64,000 bases of DNA from the NCBI GenBank assembly GCA_921293015.1, contig OV121091.1, positions 32,968,839 to 33,032,838 of the forward strand. The letters run 5' to 3'. Positions 47,525 through 59,079 of the stretch are shown one piece after another. The first letter of the stretch is position 1. Every line of letters starts with the position of its first letter. Source of the DNA: Phorcus lineatus. Taxonomy: Eukaryota; Mollusca; Gastropoda; Trochida; Trochidae. Position numbers and translations under genes: made by a program. The notes below the pieces were generated by a model. That model did not search any database. It had not been told where the DNA came from and was given only the letters and a program-made list of their open reading frames with translations.

Positions 47525-48159
47525 GCCGTCACCTTTTGTAAAAGTTCTCAGTAACTCGCGTACGGTGTTTTTGGACCCTCAAGGCAAATAGCAACAATTG
47601 TAATAGAACAAATATCATTTGCAATTAATTCTTATCTGACCATTATCCCAAAAAAATTTCGTGAATACGTCATTCTCTAAAATATACCCGTGTTTATTGT
47701 AAGAAAATTTCCGAACTCTTTTCGAGCCCCTCAGATGTTGTGACGTAGTCAACGCATATTAACTTTTCGAGGGCCGATTTCAATAGTTCAAAATACTTAA
47801 TCAATTTCGTAGCATAACAAATTTTTACAAAACTGAAAAGTATCATTTTTTCAAAGTACATGTTTATTGTTTAGTAATTGGTATAACAATGTAATATGAG
47901 CGTTTCCGACGCATTTGGAAAAGCATGATTACTTTGTAGACAATCTTTCAACACCATACTTTTGTGTCGTCTTGGCAATCAATTTTAAATGATTATTATT
48001 TTATGACATCACCTAATTATGATTTATCACTAGGAGAATAATGGTTTACATTAATTAACTGATGTGAAGTTTGATTTTATGCATGTACTCCTCAAGCCGC
48101 ACTTGCGTAATAATACCTTCAGTTGATGAACACAGTTGGTAAGATTTGTAATTATACAC

Positions 48160-48421
48160 AGGCCCGTAGCACCAATTTCGAGAGTGGGGGGGGGGGGGGG
48201 GGGGGGGGGGGCTGAAATTAGGGATTTAAATTGCTATGTTTATTTAAGAAAAACTCCCGCTTACAACGTCGTAGAGACCAAATACAGGCAGTTAATGTTC
48301 ACGTCACTCACTAAGTCATTAGTGCCTTTTGTCAGATGGCGCATGAAACTTATGATATTCTATTTTTCACACAAACATTGAAATAAAGAGCAAAAAAGTT
48401 TTTTTTTACCCTACGGGCCTG
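48160..48421. mobile_element. hAT-like MITE nested in the long-arm element
   Basis: A 262-bp segment has perfect 11-bp inverted termini, CAGGCCCGTAG and CTACGGGCCTG, the CAG-type ends typical of hAT elements. A run of 26 G lies at 48186-48211. The flanking octamers (ATTATACA and AAACACAC) do not match convincingly, so the 8-bp target duplication expected of hAT is not confirmed. Confidence 0.6.
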
Positions 48422-49451
48422 AAACACACTGGATAAAATTCAAGATATATACTACGTGAATCGATAACTAACTATCAATTACGATACAATAGTCGTGTTT
48501 TTGTTGCTGTGCCACTTGTCTTGATGCGAGAAATCTAAGTTGTACACCCCTAAGTTATACGTATGGAAATGTATAATCTTGTATTTCAAATAATTGTTAG
48601 AATTTTAACATCTTGATGATAACAAAGGTATTTTGATTTAAATTGTATCTGATATCTGAATTTGCAAGAGCTTTTCGACTTAAAAATGGGCAAAATAGCC
48701 TATGTATCGAACAATGACCTGATGTTCTCTGGCGGCCTGCCAGACCAGGCAAAAATTGATAGACCGTTCGCTTATAAGAAGACCCTATAATAACTGTTGA
48801 TCGGGCGGAGAGTTAAAAATAACATGTCACATGAAATGTCAGTCATTTGATTTTGACATGTTCTTCAATTAAATTTGTTCAAACTGTTAAAAAAACGTCT
48901 GGTTTAGAACGTTCATAGCTATAAAACATGACTTTAAACGGTATTAAATAAATGTTTCTTTTAACGAAATAATATTCATTGGTTAAACGACCGAATGAAA
49001 GACTAACAAAAGAAAATATTCTTTTCAATGATTTTGGAACTTTTCCCTTACTTTACGTTGCGTAGTTATTTTTCTAACTATTAATTTGAAAGAATAACAT
49101 GCCCGTGTTTTAAGGGTAACGTGGGTGTACAATATAGATATATTTTTTCTACCGCTATTTGTCTTTCCGAGACAAGTATGCCGTTGTTTCATTATTCTAA
49201 ATCCAGTCTCGTAATTTGGTGAGTTTTTTTAAACCCAACCTAAATATCTAAAACGATATTTTTTTATAGTGAATCATCTCGATGCAGTAAGTTGTGCAGA
49301 GATTTAGTGTCCAGTAAAGTCTAACCCAGAATTAAAGTTCATCATATTCTTTCGTGAGATAAACCTCGTGTTACCCTTACGAAAACAGTAGAAACAAATT
49401 ATCTAGATCAATAATTGACTAAGAACTTTGACAAAAGGTGAAGGTCGCATG

Positions 49452-49670
49452 CCCAAGCTCCGCGCATTGTGGCGGACTCAGCTCAACACTATCCGGAAAG
49501 CTTGCACAGCGTTGCATGGAGCTTGGATCAGGGAGGTCTCGTTGTTGTCAAATACCGATCATCTTCGGAAATCATCGGCAGACTTCGTTAAACTTCCAAA
49601 TATGGTCAATGCGAAATCGTGTACAGATGTATTTCGGAACATTGCAATCATAACCATGCAACTCATGTAA
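49452..49670 (+). CDS. Right-arm reading frame, unknown protein
   Basis: The mirror copy of the frame at 47303-47524, starting MPKLRALWRTQLNT, with an in-frame upstream ATG at 49428. Three base differences fall in the first 60 bases of coding sequence and almost none in the next 100. Function unknown; same caveats as the left-arm frame. Confidence 0.3.
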   Translation, partial: PKLRALWRTQLNTIRKACTALHGAWIREVSLLSNTDHLRKSSADFVKLPNMVNAKSCTDVFRNIAIITMQLM

Positions 49671-49990
49671 AACTCCAGATGCAAAAGTCTGTTTCCAAAG
49701 GGTGATTTTACAACTCTTCATTTTTCATTCACCAATTGTAAAACGTAATTTGTAGCATTGCTAAATGTGTATATCCCTCGTATTTGAAATACAAAAATGA
49801 ATATCGACTTAACATTTCTAGAATTACATTTGAACTTTGTAAAGTTGAGTTTTACAGGAATGAAATGTTAGGTTTGCAGACTTGGACTTGTCTTTTCGAG
49901 AAGTGCATGGTTGAGAACAACATGTTACAACTTGCGAATTACGAGTTTACATGATTTCATTTTTGGCACACATCCCCTTCCATACAAATC

Positions 49991-52859
49991 ACATCACCTC
50001 TATTCAAGATGTCGTTAATTTAGACATCAACGATGCTCTATGTTTCGAAGGCATGTTGGTCGCGGTTTGCTGGTTTGGAGAGAAGTTGGGTTTCGGTTTG
50101 GAGGGATATGTCTCAACTCATAATTTTGATCGGTATATGATTTTCTAGTATGGTAAGAAAAGAAACCTGGCCAACATTACGACATGTCTCTATGGCCGTA
50201 CGGGGGTAATCATTTATAATTCTTAATTTGCTTTAAGATGACAAATATCGATCATATCTTAATGTACCGTAACAATATTAATTATTGTTCTCCACCTTTG
50301 TTTTGAAACTTACCACATAGATAAATACCCATCACTTGATAAATCATTCAAAATAAAATAAAGCCTTATTTACGTTGTGTAAAACGAATGGTTTATGGAA
50401 ATGCGTATGCCGCTCCGACATATGGCGGTAAACGTTTTATCATAAACATCTGCTGCACGTACATCATTATAAATGAAATAGACATCATTCTTGTTGACGG
50501 ATGCGTAATCTACATTGTCTCGAAATGATTATTTTAAAACCAGGTGTATTATGTGCGTTTATTAAAGCAAACATAATTTCGTTTTAATGAATGTTATCAT
50601 CTCGCCACAATACATGGGAGAATCACACACATGCAAACAAAAACAATCAATTGTATTTTTTTTTTAAAAAGTCCTTGGGTCCCTCTACTTCTAGAACACA
50701 ATCATCTGATAATTTAAATGTACAAATATATTGATGGAAAGTTTCATTATATTGATATGGCTTTGTATGCATGACTCTCACAAACAGGTATCAAACAATC
50801 TTTGTTTTAACTCATAATTAGTATGCTGTCTGTATCGGTTGTAATGAAACCCACGTGCTATACATGTAACGTTTGATCATTTTATCCACGACAGCAGCTG
50901 TATCAATGTAAACAAGCGTGATATGAATTTCCTACATGTATACCCATTTCTCTACATTATTGATATCGGTTTGTTAATTAATGTTTAGATATAATGCATC
51001 ACATTATCGATTATGATCAGTAGATATGATACATAGACTACTTCTATACAGCATATCACTAATTTAAAAAGACCATTTGTTTATTCATGGAAATAAAGTC
51101 CTTGATAAAGATAATTTTATCAAAAAAATTAAGGAGAAACGCAGAGAAATGAGACTTTTCAAAAGATTAATTGTTAAGTAAAATGAACTTCAGGTTTAAA
51201 TACTATTGACCGTTATCTGTTGTTTATTCTACGTTTCAAGAAGTATTTATGGCCAAATCCAAATTTGTAACATTCTACCTTGCTCGGAACAAGGACGTAT
51301 ATAGTATGTAGGTCCATGATCGGATCACATACATGCTATGCAATCGTTATTTCCTGCGTGTAAATTTCATTGTCTTGTATATTATTATTAATGAATTGTA
51401 GGCATGAAGGTATATGTGCTTGATGCGATGGTTCTGACTATTTCCACATATGTTCCAAAATGCAACTATTAACAGTCCAAACGTCAAATATCAAGAGCAA
51501 CTTTGCATTCTCATTATGTATTCTACTCTAGGGCGTATATCACACGTCGTTTTCATCAAGTCGGGAACATGATGAAATCCAACATAAGGACACTGTTAAT
51601 GCTGCTAGTCCGTATACACTTATGTTGTCACGAACAGTGTCTATCATCGGGGACAAGAAAGGTAGTATCCATGTTGAAATTTATTAATTGGATTGTTCTT
51701 TAATTTTCAGCTCAACAGACCTGAAAGCCCGTTTTACTCCAAAACTGCTGCACCGTCAATAAGATACATTCAGATTAATGAGACATTCCGTAAGTAAATT
51801 GTTTGAGTAATACAGTCCATACGTCATTTTACTGACCCTTGCTGAAAAGTATTCTTTTAACTAAAGTCTTATCGGTTAGAAAAAATACTCATGATAAAAG
51901 TACTCATGGTTTATTTTTTTATTTAAACTGGATATGTGCAATTGCATTTACTCATACTTATCTGAAACGTAAAACGTATACAAAGCTGATAGATTGTTTA
52001 ACTGTATTAAAATTAATGTAATAACTGTATTATTCATATAAATTGGACGTATGCCTTCGGCTTCTGAACATGTGAGAATGTTTTATAATTTTCTTTCCCA
52101 AAATATTCATTCATATGTTCTCCGAGTAAAAGGCACTAATGCACGGTTTTTCGAATTCATATTGATTAACTCTGGCAAATAAGGACACATTCATTCACCA
52201 CTTATTTCAGCTTTCTTCTGATGCAATGAAATACACATTGTTCTTTACTATTAACCTGACATCAAGTGATGAAAAAATTAGTTTTTAAAACATAACTGTT
52301 AGCACGCTTTAACCTGCTAAGTTATTGTCGGGCCAAAATCGTCCTTTAATTATGATATTTTTAAAGCACAGCGGAAGTAGCTGATACAAGTGCCATATGC
52401 GATACATACATAATGCGCCGAAAGTACTTTTAACGCACTCGTCTTGAGAATATGTTATATTTGCACACTTCAGCGCTCATCAGAATCGTACATTTGAATT
52501 TGAAAATATTTCAGCATGTCAGCATGACACAAATAGCTCTCCTGTTGTCTCTTCTATTTTTGGGATTTCAGTAAAACTGTTAGATGCAAGCGTTGCAATG
52601 ACGAAAGTCAGTAACTATCTGAAATACGAAACAAACGCAAAAAATATTTATCTGTGCGTTCTTCATAGTCACTGGAAACACCAAATGAAACAGCAGTACG
52701 AAGGTGCTTTGTACACGTTCTGACTGTGCGCGTCCTACATGATAATCGATCACTTGGGCCACGCTCAATTGATGGCGAACCACAAACGACATGCCTCGGT
52801 TTTCCTTTGTGTAACGGGTTTTAGCTTTCTGTCCTCAGATTTAAACCATACCCTCCGCA
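49991..52859. other. Intergenic DNA upstream of the transporter gene
   Basis: AT-rich, with no supported gene. A pyrimidine-rich TTTCTGTCCTCAG at 52827-52839, just before the transporter start codon, looks like a 3' splice site, so a 5' untranslated exon may lie somewhere in this stretch. Confidence 0.4.
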
Positions 52860-55800
52860 ATGGATGACTCGATGTACAAACCAGAAAAATGGCGGTGGGT
52901 TGTGGTAGCGGCAGCTTTCCTGTCCCTGTTCGTGAACGGGAGTATGGGTTACATTACTGGGGTGATGCACGTAGCACTCCTTGAGACAGGGCTGTACGGA
53001 GTTGAGGCGCTAGCCTGGCTTGGGGCTCTTTTCAACTGTATGTTTGCACTCACAGGTAAGAATCTAGTTCGTTGAACTGTATGTTTGCACTCATAGCTCA
53101 TAGCATAGAAATTGTCATGTCCAAATGTTCTGTACCTTTGCACTCGTCTTCTTTTGCGTAGGTAGGTAATACTCTTTTACAATCAACTGTACGTTTACAC
53201 TCAAGGATAATAATCTAGAACATCTAGATGAACGTTTGCACTCACTGATATGAGTTTATTACATTCAACTGTACGTTTGTTCTCACAGGGAATAATCTAT
53301 TCGGTTTATTTGTGTCTTTTATACCTACAGCTTAAAAAATCTATTACATGTACATTCAGATGTGCGCTAGTACTTACGGGTAATTTTCTATTACATTCAG
53401 ATATGTGACATTCAACTTTAACATCAGCCTAATGAGTAGCTTTCACATTATGTCAAACAGAGAGAGGGGTTTTGTGTTTGAATACTGCTCTCGCAGACTT
53501 AAGGTTTAAAGCATAGAAAACGGTTGACGACTTTATGGACTTAACGGGGGGAGGGCGTCCTCTGACAATCTCGCATGCAATGCAATGAGAATGGCTGCCA
53601 ATATTTTGGATCACCTGGTCGTTCTACCAATTTCCATCATGTGAACAAAGGCATCAGATTGACAAACAACCATTACGAATGTTAACTCCGAAATAAAACC
53701 AAAAAGGGTTACATGTAAAAGTCTTGGATTTGACTCTGCCTAAAATCCCAACATGTAAACCTGCGATTTGAATTCCTCTTCAGATATACAAAAACTTAAT
53801 TCATTATTCTTTAAGGTTATATCAAGCTTGGTCTAGTGATATTAAAAAATGCCACCGTGACCGGGACAGTAGGGCAATGTGGCATAGTTAAATAAAGAAT
53901 CCTAAGTGAAAACAATATCGTGACTAAAACACTCTTCATTTACAATAATAATTGATCATTTATGACATATACAGCACGCAGCAAATTGTATTCTCCCTAC
54001 AACAACTGATGGTATACGTAGTGTCAAGTCTTTGTTAAGAAGGTAACTGGTGACAACATGAACATATCAGGTAATTTAGCCCCTTATCGCCGGAATTATC
54101 CTGATACATAAACAGTTTGTCATGCCTTCAGGTAATAAATGCTTGCTATATGCAGATTCCGAAAAAAAACGTGGTGTATTTTTCATCTTTATAGGTCCAG
54201 CAGCAAGTTTTGTCATCAGTCGGTTCAGCTGTCGAGTGTGTGTAATCCTGTCTGGAGTCACGTGTCTTCTCGGCTTTTCGCTGAGTAGTCTCGTCACTGA
54301 CATCCGGCTCCTATTCATCACGTATGGATTCTTAGCTGGTACGTCACATTTGTTCTGAAGCCCCAAAGGAGCATCAAGAAGCATCACCCACTCTATTGTG
54401 TACCAAATGAGACTTTGTAACTTAGCTTTGAATGGAATTAGTAAGCTTACTAAATAACTTTAATTTGAAAGCTCATCTATTCGAAAAAGTAAGCTTACTG
54501 ATTCAATTTAGTAAGCTTACTAAGTATCGATTAAAGTCCTATTTGGCACACAATACTCCTCAAGCGTGTTACAAGCATTCATTTATAAGTAGTCTTATTA
54601 AACTATATAAACCTAAATTACATATCCAATGGTTTGCTTAGTCAAAAGGTTTCAGATAGGAATTGAATAATCTAACAGACTTATGACATGTGAAGATATA
54701 TGATGATAGTATCAATGCATGTCATTATGATACCAATAACGTCTCTACAAACTCCTGCATTCTGTATGAATAGAGTGAGTTCTCAACAGGAATCTAGTGG
54801 GATGTATTTAACTGTCCAAAAACATACAACATATTTGCAATAATTCGTCCCTAAAATTTATTTGAAGACCGATACAATATGTCGATAATTTAACGAGTAC
54901 GACTTCGTTATCTATTACGATGTTTTATGAACTAGAATAGTGAATATGAATCAGATATTCAATAAGTATAATCTATGACATAATTTCATCTTTGATTTTT
55001 TTCAATGCAATTTTGCAAAAGTGCATTTGCTTTTCCTGCAGGATTCGGTCGAGGCTTAACGTACACAGGATCATTGGTTGTATTGGGATACTATTTCCCC
55101 CGAGATAGCAGTCTAGTGACAGGACTTAGCATCGCAGGAACAGGACTCGGGATGTTTGTCCACCCCCGCTTGGTCCAGTACCTACTGGATACTTACGGGT
55201 TAGATGGGGCCTACCGTCTTATAGGCGCTATAACGTTCCACTCTTGTGTGTGTGGTTTTCTCATGAGGCCATCCAAAGTAGAAAGAGAACGAAAGGAAAG
55301 GGCAATAACAGAAAAAAGACGAGTAACATCCAAGAATCCTTTTGTTGAACTTGGCCGCCTTTTCAACAAAGTGCTTTGTCACAATTGTTCATTCACCTTG
55401 GTTGTGTTTGGTGTGATACTATTTTCATTGGGGTTCGCAGCGGTGATCGTTCTTCTCCCAGACTTTTATCACAGAAACGGGTCAACCGTTCAAGAAGCAG
55501 CTCTGGCGAGTTCATTGACAGGGTTAGGAGGGTTTCTATCCCGAATTTTTATCGGGATCGGTGCTAACGATGGAAATATTGGCAAATTGTTATTTTTCTC
55601 AGGAACGAATGGCATTATAGGAATAGTTACATTGTTTGTGTACTATTTTGTGTTAAGCCCTTCTGGACGATATATATACGCCTTTTTGTTCGGAACATAT
55701 ACTGCCGGAACGTTTTCTCTCCTAACTCCAATAACCCTGGAGAAGGTTGGAGTGGATAACTTCGCCTTCGGCGTAGGCATCATGATGTTCTGTTGCGGAG

Positions 55801-58242
55801 CTGGCTGTCTTGTGGGTCCGCCAATTGCAGGTTTGTAATTCTTGTTTACTTTTGAAGTTCAACAGCTATGTGTCTAGTACGATCCTGACAATCTGACGTG
55901 CATATAAATTCTATATCAATATGTTATATTATATATCAAATCTATCAGCTGTTAATATGAATTGCAAGATCTGGTAAGTGGCAAAGTGGTGATGAAATAT
56001 TAAGTTTATTTATTTTCAGTATCTTCATGCATTTGATAACAATTGCGTTAAATCTATCAATCTCGTACTCTCAGTTGTTAGTAATGGAAAGATGATAATT
56101 TACAACAGAGATTTCATTTGTATGTGTTTTAAAGTAAAATAGGTAATAACACAAAGTAGAAAGTAGATTATTATTCACAAGAGTCTCCATTCCATTTGGG
56201 CATTTGCTCTATCATCTTAGGGACGACATAATCAAAAATGATTTGTTAACATGATTTTGCCAGCACCAATACACCAGTAATGTGTTACTTCATAATTCAT
56301 TTCGACAAACACATACTTAGAGATGAACGTATTATAAACATATTATTAGTGAATCTATACATATACTGTTATATTTTACAATGACACTGTCATGTAACTA
56401 TGTCATGAAGCCGGTCAGATACGTGAACATGTTTAAAATCATTAATTGTCACATGAATGATCGATAGCATGCGGATGACCAGAATAGTTATGCTGCTTGT
56501 GTCTGACCATACGAATAATTCTACGAATATTCCGCACAATATAAATGCGTGATATTAAGTATAAATATTAAGCACATTGTCAAATGTTTGAGATTAAATA
56601 CGATTATTTAGCACATTGTTGTATTTATGAGCTGATGCGTTATTTATCATAATCCTCTCAAAATACTCATGTACTGATGAAGATTGATGAAATCAGTTTG
56701 ATTTACTGAAGTTAATAACTATTTTAACTGTTTTCAAAGCGTTTCCTGCAAAGTGACTTAGACGACTCATTCTTTTACAAGTTTCAAATGCTTTCTTATT
56801 TTTCTATATATGCTCTAAGTTACAATTTCAAACCAGTCGTGACTGTATTTTAACTTCTTTGCACACAGATTGAAGTTACTGTGTCAAAATGTCATTTAGG
56901 GGTTTACATCTACAAAATTGTTGATATTTATGTGATTCACAATGTCTCAAAGGGGTTGAAAGTGCAGTGTATATCATTTTTAAAATGTTATACTGGACGA
57001 AGCAGTGGTATTTAAATGTTTTTCATTTTGAAATAAATCGTATACCAGTTTGAGGGGTAATTTAGACACTGATGTCATTTTGAAAGAGACATGTTTACAT
57101 GTATGTCATTTTGAAATAAATCATATACTAGTTTAAGGGGTAATTTAGACACTGATGTCATTTTGAAATAAATCATCTACTGGATTGAGATACTGATGTC
57201 ATTCTGAAAAGAATCATAAACAGGTTGAATGAATAGTGCTTACAAGTACTTGCATATCATTTTGAAACAAATAATATAGTTGTTTGAGGATTAGTGTTGA
57301 CACTGTTGTCATTTTGAAATAATCTTAAACGAGTTAAATGAGTAGTGTTTGTATGTCATTTGAAAAAAATCTTTAAAAGGTTGAATGAATAGTGTTTGAT
57401 TGTATGTCATTTTGAAATAAATATTAAACTAGTTGAAGCAATAATGTAGATACTGATGTCATTTTGAAATAAATCGTAAACTGATTGAAGGAGCAGTGTA
57501 GTCACGGTTACCATTTTGAAATTAATCTTATACCAGTTACAGGAGTAGTGTAGACACTGATGTCATTCTATTCTTCAGGTTAAGCTGTATAAGTCAAGTG
57601 GTAGTCAAGGAATGTTTTCAACTACCATATCTCCATGTCTCTTTTCAGTACTGCTATGGGAGGCTACTGGTGAATATTATGCAGTTTTTATATTTTCAGG
57701 TAAGCAGCGATGTTAAGTATCACATTTCTTAATGTTTCATGTTTAGCTATCAAGAATGTTAAATGAATTAATATATCTGAAAATCAAATTGCCGTTTTGG
57801 TAAACATTAGTCATTTTTTCAATGAATTTTGCAATTGTTTGTAGTAATTCAATTTAGAGGCTCGTTTTCAACTTTAACAATTTACCATTTTAAAAAACAT
57901 TTTCTCCCACATGTCACCGATCCTTCAACATGAAAAAAGATTTATTTACGAGTTCATAGAAATGGTATCATTTAATTTGAATTTGAAGAAGAGAATGGGT
58001 TTAACGCTAATACTTGCTGGTGTCAATGTGAAGAAGTATGAATGACGTCTTACAGTAAATTGTTCGTTGCAGCTGTGTCGTTTCTGTCAGCCTCAAGCTG
58101 CGGATTGATATCGGAACTTTTCAAGGAAAAGCAAGAAATCGAGCAAATTCCAAGTGAACGTCAGAAAATGAAGATTACGATAGAAGTGTCTAACGATAAG
58201 ACTGAAGGGGGGGTCTTGACATCGACTTCCTGTATATCATGA
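52860..58242 (+). CDS. SLC16-family (monocarboxylate-transporter-like) MFS transporter
   Basis: A 12-helix plasma-membrane-type carrier of the SLC16 family, whose members move monocarboxylates or other small solutes; the substrate here cannot be told. Five exons join with every intron in phase 1: 52860-53055, 54195-54338, 55042-55830, 57649-57699 and 58073-58242, giving 449 residues. Helix 1 lies at about 12-35 after a PEKWRW block, a departure from the family's (D/E)G(G/S)(W/F)(G/A)W motif. The second signature is present as YYFPRDSSLVTGLSIAG (131-146). A long basic cytosolic loop (about 188-222, KVERERKERAITEKRR) separates the two halves. In helix 8 R281 is kept, but the aspartate four residues before it in MCT1 is glycine. 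Start context is good (G at -3 and +4). The tail is short, about 40 residues. A candidate AATAAA is at 58459-58464. Confidence 0.93.
53033..53390 (+). repeat. Degenerate tandem copies of the exon-1/intron-1 junction
   Basis: The junction of transporter exon 1 (CAACTGTATGTTTGCACTCACAG|GTAAG, split here at the splice site) recurs in loose form inside intron 1 at about 53075, 53187, 53222, 53264 and 53350. Each copy keeps a GTA/CGTTTGCACTCA-type block and some keep AATCTA. The donor dinucleotide context is changed in the copies that I can align. Confidence 0.6.
57030..57570. repeat. Degenerate repeat of about 50-60 bp in transporter intron 3
   Basis: About ten loose units with landmarks GATGTCATTTTGAAATAAAT, AAACTAGTT-GA and AGTGTAGACACT. 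Unit length varies. It lies just upstream of transporter exon 4. Confidence 0.8.
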
Positions 58243-58623
58243 CCATTGTTGCTATTTTCTTGTTGTTTTCTCTTTTGTTGAATATTTATGAATGTCAGTC
58301 TAGAATTTGATATGATAAAGAACACCCTCATATTTCTTCTGTTTTGTTCTGAGCTATGACGATTATTTCTTCTAAATTAGATGCGAAACTTTGAATTCTT
58401 AAATCTATATAAGAGCTATATGTTTATTTAAGCTGCAGTAAGTTACGCGTCAAGGAAAAATAAAGGGTTTGGGGATTCACCTATGCGGATACCTACCCGT
58501 ATCCCAAAATAAAAGTAACTAGCGGAAGTAAGGTTGAAAGAGATATAACAGTCACTGGCGTACTCTGGTCCTAATGGCGAAGGTAAACGTACAAGATGCC
58601 ATGTTGTAGCCATAGTAGAACAT

Positions 58624-58740
58624 GTAAGTGGTAAATAATGACCCGGTGCCGAGCGGTTATGGCAAATAAACTCGCGAGGGCGTAGCCCGAGTCGAGTTTA
58701 TTGCCACAACGCGAGGCAATCGGGTCATTATTTGGCTTAC
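58624..58740. mobile_element. Hairpin (MITE-like) inverted repeat, arms about 55 bp
   Basis: Arms 58624-58680 and 58685-58740 are near-perfect reverse complements around a tiny CGTAG loop. Core blocks are AAATAATGACCCG and GGCAATAAACTCG. It lies downstream of the transporter gene. Confidence 0.85.
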
Positions 58741-59007
58741 ACTCCCGTGGACCATTCCGTAAATAGTTTTAAACTTATTTATTTATATTCAATGATATTA
58801 TAAGGGTTATACTTCAAAACCCTGCCGGTTGATTTATTCTGACCGAACGAGTCCAACAGAACATTTACAATACAAGCCTGCTTTTGATTTTAAAGCTAAA
58901 AACTATATCCTTTACATCAGGAATATACAAAACGTATTACCTATCAATATATACAGAGGGAAATCAGTTTAGACATGAAACAACAAAAACTACCTCAACT
59001 GACACGG

Positions 59008-59075
59008 ATCCTCGTTAGCTCAAGTGGTAGAGGCATTGCATGACAAGAGAGAGGTCCTCGGACCGAATCCCACTT
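59008..59075 (+). repeat. tRNA-derived SINE relic
   Basis: An A-box-like motif (TTAGCTCAAGTGGTAGAG, about 59015-59032) is followed by a degraded B-box (GGACCGAATCCC). A real tRNA is unlikely because the anticodon arm does not form and GGTCC-TC-GGACC makes a competing hairpin. Confidence 0.55.
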
Positions 59076-59079
59076 TATA

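Larger units (their letters stand above)
46974..49984. mobile_element. Long-inverted-arm transposon, 3.0 kb
   Basis: Two arms of about 580 bp (46974-47555 and 49405-49984) are inverted copies about 95% alike by eye, with one 14-bp length difference. The element starts TATGGAAGGGGATGTGTGCC and ends with its complement. A perfect 6-bp direct repeat, CAAATC, flanks it (46968-46973 and 49985-49990), which fits a target duplication. Each arm contains a 73-codon frame reading outward (47524-47303 minus; 49452-49670 plus). The interior (47556-49404) has no intact transposase and carries a nested hAT-like MITE. I cannot assign a superfamily; MULE-type and foldback elements have long arms, but MULEs usually make 8-11-bp duplications. 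Confidence 0.8.

Noticed and set aside
50880..51000. Divergent promoter for the transporter gene
   Set aside because: No start-site signal could be identified; only a possible 5' untranslated-exon acceptor at 52839 is visible.
52949..53143. Minus-strand frame opposite transporter exon 1
   Set aside because: Shadow of the real coding exon on the other strand.
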